From assembly GCF_949628215.1 (NCBI RefSeq), contig NC_134277.1:62001-126000 (forward strand): DNA of 64,000 nucleotides, given 5' to 3'. Shown here one piece after another: positions 14,595 to 49,900 of this stretch. A program made the position numbers and the translations under genes. The notes below the pieces were generated by a model. It saw nothing but the letters and a program-made list of their open reading frames with translations. It was not told where the DNA came from and ran no database searches. Source of the DNA: Phalacrocorax aristotelis (lineage: Eukaryota; Chordata; Aves; Suliformes; Phalacrocoracidae). Each line of letters begins with the position of its first letter. Position 1 is the stretch's first letter.

Positions 14595-15180
14595 CCCAAA
14601 TCCCAAGCCCCCTCCTCCAGCGCTTGCACCCCTGCCTTTTTTTACATCCCTTCCCCACAGTGGGGGACCCCCTGCCCTACTCCTCTCTGCTTTTCCTCTC
14701 TCCCACCCCACAGACCCCTCACCATTGCTTCCCCAACCACCCCCTCCTGCCCACCCCCCCACATTCCCCAACACTGCACACCGGCCATCCTTCCCCCCTA
14801 CCCCTATTAACCCCCTGCACCCCATAACCTGAACCCCTCGCCAGGCCCAGCAACCCCCCCCCCCCACTCAGCCCCCCCAGCCTGGTGACTCCAGACCCCT
14901 CAGCCTTCCCCAAGCACCCCCAAACCCCCACCTCACTCTCACCACCACCTCCCTACCCTCAGACCCTCCTGGCCCTCCCAGGCCCCCCCTTTACTCCCCT
15001 CCCTCTGCCCCAAACCCCTCCCTACCCCCAAGACCTCCCTCCAACCATCTCCAGCCCACACTACCTGCTGTCCCTTGCCCCCCTGGTCCTCCTACCCCAC
15101 GCTCCAACCTCTCCTAAACCCCCCCCATCCACAGCACCCCAATATCCCCCCCAACCACTCTGCTCTCCAGGCTCTCCTAC
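14595..15180. repeat. Polypyrimidine (C-rich) tract in CCDC12 intron 1
   Basis: The plus strand is overwhelmingly C and T/A, with repeated CCCCA-type words and a 13-base C run near 14857. On the CCDC12 sense strand this is a G/A-rich tract. It is low-complexity DNA without a clean period and leads directly into the 44-bp minisatellite. The open frames in it are compositional. Confidence 0.7.
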
Positions 15181-15500
15181 ACCTCTGCCCCCCACACCCC
15201 CAATAACCACAGGCCCACCTCAGACCCTCTGCCCCCCACATTCCCAATAACCACAGGCCCACCTCAGACCCTCTGCCCCCCACACCCCCAATAACCGCAG
15301 GCCCACCTCAGACCCTCTGCCCCCCACACCCCCAATAACCGCAGGCCCACCTCAGACCCTCTGCCCCCCACACCCCCAATAACCGCAGGCCCACCTCAGA
15401 CCCTCTGCCCCCCACATCCCCAATAACTGCAACCTCACCTCAGAACCTCTGCCCCCCATATCCCTCCCATCCCCAAAAACCGCAGGCCCACCTCAGACCC
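15181..15500. repeat. Minisatellite, 44-bp unit, about 7 copies
   Basis: The word AGGCCCACCTCAGACC recurs at 15211, 15255 and every 44 bases after that, to about 15490. The inner copies are nearly identical, and the last two are degraded (for example AACCTCACCTCAGAACC). It ends about 55 bp from the donor site of CCDC12 exon 1. Confidence 0.85.
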
Positions 15501-15555
15501 TCATATCCCTCTACCGCTCACCCCAGACACCCGACACCGCCACAGCCCCACCGAC

Positions 15556-15678
15556 CTGAAGCGTGCGCTGCCGCAGAGCCCGCAACCTCTCCCGCCGCCT
15601 CCTCGCCTCCTCCTCCAGCTTTCCCAAAGCCGGACCCGCCGCCTCCTCCGCCTCCACCCCGCCACCGGGCGCCGCCAT
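15556..15678 (-). CDS. CCDC12: CCDC12 coding exon 1 (partial gene, N-terminus)
   Basis: The minus strand opens with ATG at 15678-15676 and gives 41 codons, ending at a GT donor just below 15556. The product starts MAAPGGGVEAEEA and contains KLEEEARRRRERLRALRQ. This closely matches the human CCDC12 start, where the equivalent block is RLEEEALRRKERLKALRE. CCDC12 is a small protein (166 residues in human) of the cwf18 family and associates with the activated spliceosome in the nucleus. Only the first quarter is encoded here; the remaining exons must lie left of position 1. The start codon overlaps a YY1-type element and the gene is head-to-head with NBEAL2. Confidence 0.9.
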
Positions 15679-16194
15679 GTTCCTCCCTCTGCCCCAGCGC
15701 TCCGTACACCCATACTGCGCATGCGGAGCAGGTGCAAAACATCGAGCGCCGAGCTCATCGATGGAGAAAAGCGCGGCGGGGGGTGGGGGGGCGAAAAAGG
15801 GGAGGCAAAGGCGGGGGGGCATTAAAAAAATTAAAAATAAATTTTAAAAAAAATTTAAAAGGCAAAATAACTCTAAATCATCCTCCTCCACCCTGCCAGG
15901 CTTATTCCCCCGCCCTCCCAGGACGCGCAAGTTTAATTGGGGGGTGATAATTATTAGGGGGGGGCATTTTACCTACCCCACCTCCCCTTTTACCTTTACC
16001 CCCCCGGCTGCCGGTGGGGAGGGGGAGGGAGGTGAAAAGGTGGGGTGAGAGAGGTTCCCCCCTTCCCCAGCAGCAGGTAGCCGGTACCGGGGGGGCCCTG
16101 TGACCGCCCCCCGCGTACCTGGGGGAGGGCCCGGCGATGGGGGGGGGCGGAGCTGCCCGCCGTGCCGCGCCGTACCGAGCCGTGCCGGCCCGGC
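15679..16194. promoter_or_regulatory. Head-to-head promoter between CCDC12 and NBEAL2
   Basis: Only 516 bp separate the two start codons, so both 5' UTRs and promoters must share this space. Seen directly: a TGCGCATGCGG word at about 15716-15726, one base from the NRF-1 consensus; GCCGCCATGTT across the CCDC12 ATG, which is the YY1 motif AANATGGCGGC on the other strand; and GC-box-like GGGGGCGG near 16142. No TATA box was found at a useful distance. The middle (about 15820-15960) is AT-richer. That it works as a bidirectional promoter is inferred from the spacing and motifs. Confidence 0.7.
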
Positions 16195-42107
<25,913 letters not shown>

Positions 42108-42530
42108 GCCTGCGCCCACCACCCGCCCGGGGCGCCCCACGCACCCCCCCGGCACGGAGTGGGGGCCCCCCGCGCCCCGCGAAGCCGGGGCGGGGGTCCG
42201 CAGAGCCCCGTGCTGCCTGCAGGCTGCCTGCTCAGCCCATCGCCCGTGGCCTTATCCAGCCCCCCCGTGGGGTGGGGGGGCGCAGAATCGTGTGCGTCCC
42301 CCAAGTCGTAGGGTGACACAGCCCCCCTTCCCGTGGAGGGATGGGGGAGAGGAGGAGGCGGGGACCCCTCGCTGGGAAGGGGGGTGCCACGTCCCCCCCC
42401 GCCGTGCCCGCTGGCCAGGAGCCGGCCGCTGTGTGCCCCGTCCCCCGGGATTTTCTATCGGTTTTTAGATCTTTTACAGAAAAAAAAATTAATAATAATA
42501 TATCTATGAGAAATAGATGAGTAAAGGCCC
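42108..42530 (+). other. NBEAL2: NBEAL2 3' UTR with variant poly(A) signal
   Basis: A GC-rich 3' UTR ends in a sudden AT-rich stretch (42450-42525). The canonical AATAAA is not present; AGTAAA at 42520-42525 is the best poly(A) signal candidate, with AATAAT words just before it. The minisatellite starts immediately after, so cleavage probably falls at its left edge (inference). Confidence 0.65.
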
Positions 42531-45500
42531 GTGTCACGAGTGGGGGGGGGGGTCTCAGCAGCCGTGCACCCACGTGTCACGAGTGGGGGGGGGTGTCTCT
42601 GGCAGCCGTGCAACCACGTGTCACGAGTGGGGTGGGGGGTCTCTGGCAGCCGTGCACCCACGTGTCACGAGTGTGGGGGGGGTTTCAGCAGCCGTGCACC
42701 CACGTGTCACGAGTGGGGTGGGGGGGTCTCTAGCAGCCGTGCACCCACGTGTCACGAGTGTGGGGGGGTCTCAGCAGCCGTGCACCCACGTGTCACGAGT
42801 GTGGGGGTGTCTCAGCAGCCGTGCACCCACGTGTCATGAGTGTGGGGGGTCTCAGCAGCCATGCACCCTCGTGTCACAAGTGGGGGGGGGTCTCAGCAGC
42901 CGTGCACCCTCGTGTCACAAGTGTGGGGGGGGTCTCTAGCAGCCGTGCACCCACGTGTCACGAGTGGGGGGGGAGGGCTCTAGCAGCCGTGCACCCTCGT
43001 GTCACGAGTGAGGGGGGTCTCTAGCAGCCGTGCACCCACGTGTCACGAGTGTGGGGGGGTCTCAGCAGCCGTGCACCCACGTGTCACGAGTGGGGGGGGG
43101 TCTCAGCAGCCGTGCACCCACGTGTCACGAGTATGGGGGGGGGGTCTCAGCAGCCGTGCACCCTCGTGTCACGAGTCGTGGGGGGGTCTCAGCAGCCGTG
43201 CACCCACGTGTCACGAGTGTGGGGGGTCTCAGCAGCCGTGCACCCACGTGTCACGAGTGGGGGTGGGGGGTCTCAGCAGCCGTGCACCCACGTGTCACGA
43301 GTGTGGGGGGTCTCAGCAGCCGTGCACCCACGTGTCACGAGTGTGGGGGGGTCTCAGCAGCCGTGCACCCTCGTGTCACGAGTATGGGGGGGGGGGGGTC
43401 TCTAGCAGCCGTGCACCCTCGTGTCACGAGTGTGGGGGGGTCTCAGCAGCCGTGCACCCACGTGTCACGAGTGGGGGGGGGGGGTCTCTAGCAGCCGTGC
43501 ACCCACGTGTCACGAGTATGGGGGGGTCTCAGCAGCCGTGCACCCACGTGTCACGAGTTGGGGGGGTCTCAGCAGCCGTGCAGCCACGTGTCACGAGTGG
43601 GGGGGGGGGGGGTCTCTGGCAGCCGTGCACCCACGTGTCACGAGTGTGGGGGGGGTCTCAGCAGCCGTGCACTCACGTGTCACGCGTATGGGGGGTCTCA
43701 GCAGCCGTGCACCCACGTGTCACGAGTGTGGGGGGGTCTCAGCAGCCGTGCACCCACGTGTCACGAGTATGGGGGGGGGTCTCAGCAGCCGTGCACCCTC
43801 GTGTCACGAGTGTGGGGGGGGTCTCAGCAGCCGTGTACATGTGTCATGACCATGGGAGGCTGCAGCAGCTGTGTACATGTGTCACGAGTGGGGGAGCGGC
43901 TCCACAGCTGCGTACCCATGTGTTACGAGTGGGGAGGTCTCAGCAGCCGTACACCCACATGTCATGAGCGTGGGGGGTCTCAGTAGCCCTGTACCCATGT
44001 GTCNNNNNNNNNNNNNNNNNNNNNNNNNNNNNNNNNNNNNNNNNNNNNNNNNNNNNNNNNNNNNNNNNNNNNNNNNNNNNNNNNNNNNNNNNNNNNNNNN
44101 NNNNNNNNNNNNNNNNNNNNNNNNNNNNNNNNNNNNNNNNNNNNNNNNNNNNNNNNNNNNNNNNNNNNNNNNNNNNNNNNNNNNNNNNNNNNNNNNNNNN
44201 NNNGTCTCAGCAGCCGTGCACCCACGTGTCACGAGTGTGGGGGGTCTCAGCAGCCGTGCACCCACGTGTCACGAGTGGGGTGGGGGGTCTCAGCAGCCGT
44301 GCACCCACGTGTCACGAGTGTGGGGGGTCTCAGCAGCCGTGCACCCACGTGTCACGAGTGGGGTGGGGGGTCTCAGCAGCCGTGCACCCACGTGTCACGG
44401 GTATGGGGGGGGGTCTCGGCAGCCGTGCACCCACGTGTCACGAGTGTGGGGGGGTCTCAGCAGCCGTGCACCCTCGTGTCACGAGTATGGGGGGGGGGGT
44501 CTCTAGCAGCCGTGCACCCTCGTGTCACGAGTGTGGGGGGTCTCAGCAGCCGTGCACCCACGTGTCACGAGTGGGGGGGGGGGGGTCTCTAGCAGCCGTG
44601 CACCCACGTGTCACGAGTATGGGGGGGTCTCAGCAGCCGTGCACCCACGTGTCACGAGTTGGGGGGGTCTCAGCAGCCGTGCAGCCACGTGTCACGAGTG
44701 GGGGGGGGGGGGTCTCTGGCAGCCGTGCACCCACGTGTCACGAGTGTGGGGGGGGTCTCAGCAGCCGTGCACTCACGTGTCACGCGTATGGGGGGGGTCT
44801 CAGCAGCCGTGCACCCACGTGTCACGAGTGTGGGGGGTCTCAGCAGCCGTGCACCCACGTGTCACGAGTGTGGGGGGGTCTCAGCAGCCGTGCACTCACG
44901 TGTCACGAGTGTGGGGGGTCTCAGCAGCCGTGCACCCACGTGTCACGAGTGTGGGGGGGGTCTCAGCAGCCGTGCACCCACGTGTCACGAGTATGGGGGG
45001 GGGGGTCTCAGCAGCCGTGCACCCACGTGTCACGAGTATGGGGGGGGGGGTCTCAGCAGCCGTGCACCCTCGTGTCACGAGTGTGGGGGGGTCTCAGCAG
45101 CCGTGTACATGTGTCATGACCATGGGAGGCTGCAGCAGCTGTGTACATGTGTCACGAGTGGGGGAGCGGCTCCACAGCTGCGTACCCATGTGTTACGAGT
45201 GGGGGAGGTCTCAGCAGCCGTACACCCACATGTCATGAGCGTGGGGGGTCTCAGTAGCCCTGTACCCATGTGTCCTGAGGACGGAGGGTCTCAGCAGCCA
45301 TCCAACCATGTGTCATGAACGGGGGGGGGGGGGGCCTCAGCAGCCATGTACCTGGGTGTCACAAGCATGGGGCGGTCTCAGCAGCTGTTTATCCACGTGT
45401 CACGAGTGTGGGGGGGGGTCTCAGCAGCCATTTACTCACATGCCACAAGCACAGAGGGTCTCCACAGCCGTGTACCCTGTGTGTCACGAGCGTGCGGGAC

Positions 45501-45660
45501 CTCAGCAGCCATGCACCCCCATGCTACCAGCGCAGGGCAGCTGGGCTCTCGGCAGCCGTGTGCGCACGTGTCATGAGCACGTGCGGCCTCAGCCACCCTA
45601 CGCCCACGTGTCGTGAACGTGCCAGGTCTCAGCAGCCACGCACCCACGTGTCACGAGACG
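42530..45660. repeat. E-box minisatellite downstream of NBEAL2, unit about 42 bp
   Basis: Each unit reads GTCTCAGCAGCCGTGCACCC then ACGTGTCACGAGTGTGGGG, with a G run of variable length that makes the period 39-47 bp. Several dozen copies are visible. Most contain CCCACGTGTCACGAG, that is a CACGTG E-box; a minority read CCCTCGTGTCACGAG. Copies decay from about 45280 to 45660. The array contains the assembly gap. All plus-strand frames are open because the unit lacks stops. Confidence 0.95.
44004..44203. other. Assembly gap, 200 N
   Basis: Exactly 200 N inside the minisatellite, a typical placeholder length, so the true distance is unknown. Sequence left of the gap (about 43215-44003) is nearly repeated right of it (about 44204-45274); see the findings. 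Confidence 0.99.
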
Positions 45661-46129
45661 GGGGCGTCCCAGCAGCCCCGTGGACATGTAGCATGAACAT
45701 GCAAGGTCTCAGCCATCCTTCCTCGTCCTCCATGGGCACAGGGCTCCGTAGCCGGCCACTGTCCCCGGGGAGCTGGCAGGCTGTCCCTGTGCTGTCTCGG
45801 GAAGGCTGAGTGTCCCCAGACACGGTGCCTGTGTCCTCCCCTGCCCCTGCCACCCCTGGGGGGCCCCACGGCCGGCAGCGACCTCTGTTCCCAGCCAAGG
45901 CTGGCTGCGGGTGCCCACGGCGTCACGTGGAGCGGGCACCAGCGGGGCCGCCAGAGCCACCGGAGCTCAGCCGGGAGCAGCCGCAGCACCAGACGGAGGG
46001 ATGGACGGACGGATGGACAGGTGGGCAGGGGGAGGGTTGGGTGCTCAGGGTGCCCCCAGGACCTTCACCCCGGGCAGCCGTGTGGTCGGTGGCCCGGGCG
46101 TCCCGTCCCACCTGGGCATGGCCAGGTGT

Positions 46130-46640
46130 CCCTGTCCCCACATTCTGGGCCCAGGCGTCCCAGTGCCAGGTGTCCCTGTTCCCAGTGTCCCGAGCCCAGG
46201 TCACCCAGTTCCAGGTTTCTCATTCCCATAAATCCCAGTCCCAGGTGTCCCAGTTCCCAGTATCCCTGTCCCAGGTGGCCCACTCCCTGGTTCCTTAGTC
46301 CCAGATGACCCATCCCCAGTTTTCCCAGTCCCATGTGACCCACATGTCCTAGTCCCAGGTGCCCAGTCCCACATGTCCCAGTCCCAGGTGTCCCAGACCC
46401 AGGTTTCCCAGTTCCATATGTCCCAGTCCCAGGTGACCCACATGTCCCTGTCCCAGGTGTCTCAGTCCCAGTTTCCCAGTCTCACTTGTCCCTATTCCCA
46501 GTGTCCCTGTCTGAGGTGGCCCAGGTGGCCCACTCCCTGGTTTCTCAGTCCCAGGTGTCCCAGACCCAGTTTTCCCAGTCCCATATGTCCCAGTCCTCAG
46601 TGACCCACGTGTCCCAGTCCCAGGTGTCCCAGTGACCAAC
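46130..46640. repeat. Minisatellite, about 17-bp CCCAGTCCCAGGTGTCC unit
   Basis: CCCAGTCCCAGGTGTCC and variants (GTGACCCACATGTCC, CCAGTTTTCCCAGTCC) repeat through about 500 bp of the NBEAL2-DSD interval. 45660-46130 before it is ordinary GC-rich sequence without recognised features. Confidence 0.85.
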
Positions 46641-46923
46641 TGAGACCAAGGGAACCCCTGGGTCTGAGCCTAGTGGAGGAGGGGGGGACACTCCTGGGCT
46701 GCCCCACATCACCACCACCCTCAGTGCCAGGTCCCATGGCGGGGGGGCTCATCCCACTGGCCTCCAACCCCCCAATCCCCCCCCGGGGGCAGGGAGCCAC
46801 CTCTGTGCCCACAGGGGTGGGGTGGGTGCAGAGCGGTTTGGGCAGGGGGTGGTGCATGGTGGCTACAGGTTTGGGGGGGCAGTGGGTGCAGGGCAGGTTC
46901 CCCCCTCCCCTTAGCACCGGCAG

Positions 46924-49900
46924 GTGGCTGGGAGCCCCCCTGGAGCAGCTGCCCACGCCGGCGCTGACCGTGGACCAGGCGACGGTGCGGCGCAATGCCG
47001 AGCGCATGCGGGAGCGCTGCCGGGCCCTCGGCCTCCGCCTGCGCCCCCACGTCAAAACCCACAAGACGCTGTGAGTGTGGCCCCCCCCCCCCAGCAGCCT
47101 CCCTGTGACCCCCCCCACCCAGCATCCCCCCAGCATCCCCCCTGCTATCCCCCCTTATCCCCCCATCCTCCTGCCCAGCATCTCCCCATCTTCCCCCCAA
47201 AACCCCCAAGCATCCCCCCACTTAGCATCTCCCAGCATTCCCACCATCGTTCCTCCAGCATCCTCCCAGTATCCCTCTCTCCTCCCCCTCAGCATCCCTC
47301 ACCTTCCCCTCCAAAATCCCCCGGCATCCTTCCCCAACATCCCCCTAACACCCCACCTTCCTGCCCAGCACCCCCACCTTCCCCCCAGCATCCCTGTTTT
47401 CCTCCCCATCATCCTCCAGTATCCCCACAGCGCCCTCCCCAGCATCCCCCAGCGTCTCCCCAGCATCTCCCCATTCTCCCCCCCCAAAATCTGCCCCCAG
47501 CATCCCCCCATCCTCCCTCCAAGCAATCCCCCACTTCCCCACCCAACATCCCCACCATCATTCCTCCAGCATCCTCCCAGTATTCCTCCCGGCATCCCCC
47601 TTCTCCCCATCAGCACCCCCCAGTATCCCCCCAGTATTTCCCAGCACCCTCCCATACTCCTCTCTAGCACCCTCCCCAGAATCCACCCAACATCCCCCCT
47701 CCTTCCCCCTAGCACCCCCAGAATCGCCCCAGCTTCCTCCCTATCATCCCCCCAGGACCCCCCAGCACTCTCCCCACCCTCCCCTCCAGCACCCCAGTAT
47801 CCCCCCCAGTTCCCTCCCCAGGACCCCTCAGCATCCTCCCCAACACTCCCCCCACCTTCCCCTCCAGCATCTCCCCAACATCCCACCATCCCCCCACCTC
47901 CCCCCGCCCAGCACCCCCCATCACCCCCCACCCCCCCAGAGAAGGTGCCGCGCTGGCGACGGGCGGCACCCGCCGGGGCATCGTGGTCTCCACCTTGGCC
48001 GAAGCTCGGTTCTTCGCGGCGGGGGGCTTCGATGACATCCTCTACGCCTACCCGCTGCCGGGGGGGCGGCTGGAGGAGTGCGCCGCCCTGGCCCAGCGCC
48101 TCCAAGCCTTCCAGCTCCTCCTCGACAGCCCCCAGGCCCTGGCCCTCCTGCGCCAGCGCCCGCTGCCCCACGGCAAGCGCTGGCTCGTCTGGCTCAAGCT
48201 CGACTGCGGGAACGGCAGGGGTAGGTGACACCCCCTCCTACTCCAAAAGCAGCGCCCCCCCAACCCCCCCCACCCCAAATCCCACCAGTGCTTGGGGTGC
48301 TGCGGGGTGAGGGGGATGCAGAGATGGGGTGTTGCGCCTCCTCCGCTCCGAGGGTGTTTCATCCACCCACCCCAACGACCCTCACTGGGGTGGGATGCTC
48401 CGTGTCCCACCCCCCCCAGACCCAGCGGCTCAACCAGGATGGGGTATTTAAACCCCCCCTCCCCCCAAAAAAACCACCCAGTCATTATCTGAGGATGCTC
48501 CACTGGGGAAGGATGCTCCGTGCCCCACCAACCCCCCAGTTCAACCACGATAGGACATTTAAGACCCCTCCAAAAGTCATTTTTCAAGGCTGTTCCATGG
48601 GGCAGAGGTGCCCCAAAGCCCCCAGGATGGGGTATTTAAGCCCCTCCCAAACCTCACCTTCACCCACCCACCACAGGGATGCTCTGTGGGGGGGGCGATG
48701 CCCCATGTCCCCCCCCAGCTCGACCAGGATGGGGCATTCAATGCACACACCCCCCCACCCAAAAAAAGGACATTATTCAAGGACGTGCCATGGGGCAGAG
48801 GTGCCCCAAAGCCCCCACGACGGGACATTTCAGCCCTCCCTACACCCCGCCCAAAACCCCACCTTCACCCCCCCCACCCCCCCCAGGATGCGCCACGTGC
48901 CCCCCCCCCCATCCCCCCCATCTCACCCAACATGGGGCAAGAAAGCCCCCAACCCCCCCGCCAAGCCGCGCTAGCCCCCTCCTCCCGGCCGGCAGCCGGC
49001 GTGCGCCCCACGGACCCCGGTGCCGTGACCCTGGCGCGGGCCATCGCCGAGGAGGCGCCGCAGGAGGTGACCCTCGTGGGGGTCTACGCTCACTGCGGGG
49101 ACACCTACGGCTGCCGCGACGTCCCGGCCGTCCAAGCCATCGCCCGGGCCACCACCGCCGCCGTGCTCGACTTCGTCACCGCGTGAGTGTCCCAAACCCA
49201 GGGACGGGCAGAGTTAAGGGGGTTTGGGGGGGGGGGGCCACACCGACGCCCACCACACGCCTCCCCATAAAACCCCAGCAGCTGGTTGTAAATATGAATG
49301 ACACCCACCCCCGCCCCCCATAAAAGGGGCCCTACAAAGGCCCCCCCCGGGGAGCCGGAGGAGGATGCTGGCAGCTCCGGTCGCCTTTGATGTGGTTTTG
49401 GTGGCGGGTTGTGACCTGTGTCATTGTCCCCCCTCCCCCCCTCTTGTCCCCCCTTTTGTCCCTGCGGGGTTTTGCATCCTGGAGGGAATTACTGCCGGAT
49501 GGTTCCCACTGGGATGGGGACAGCAGTGGCTCGGGGGGGGGAGGGTGGGGGTGTCCCCCGAGACCCCCCATCCCGTGTGCGTGGGGATGGCCTCCCCATC
49601 CTGGGGGGTCACTGGTCCCACCCCAGCTGGTTGCGGCGCTGTTTTGCAGTGGGGAAACTGAGACACGCAGGGAAAACTGCTGCCCTCCCCCCCCCAGACT
49701 CCCCCACAAAGTTGGGGGGCTGCTCTTCTCCCCCCCCCACCTCCTAATTCGCCCCACAGTGCCAGGGGGGCCAGGGAGAGGGGGGCAGGAGTGTGACTGT
49801 CCCCCAGCTGCCAGCCCAGCGCTGTGGGGACACGGCACCCCCTTTCCACGTGGCCTTTGAATGTGTGTGTGGGGGTGACACATCTGGGAAGATCTTGATC

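Noticed and set aside
1-15500. Further CCDC12 exons
   Set aside because: No minus-strand frame with the expected RNYVPED-type sequence was noticed. A very short exon could still be missed by eye, so this is a weak rejection.
42517-45318. Several plus-strand open frames of 100-320 codons with SSRAPTCHECGG-like repeats
   Set aside because: All frames of the 42-bp minisatellite unit are open, and the variable G runs shift between them. The peptide repeats mirror the DNA repeat and run through the assembly gap.
42530-45660. CRISPR-like array with a period of about 40 bp
   Set aside because: There are no unique spacers; the whole unit repeats, as in a minisatellite. The window is eukaryotic with introns.
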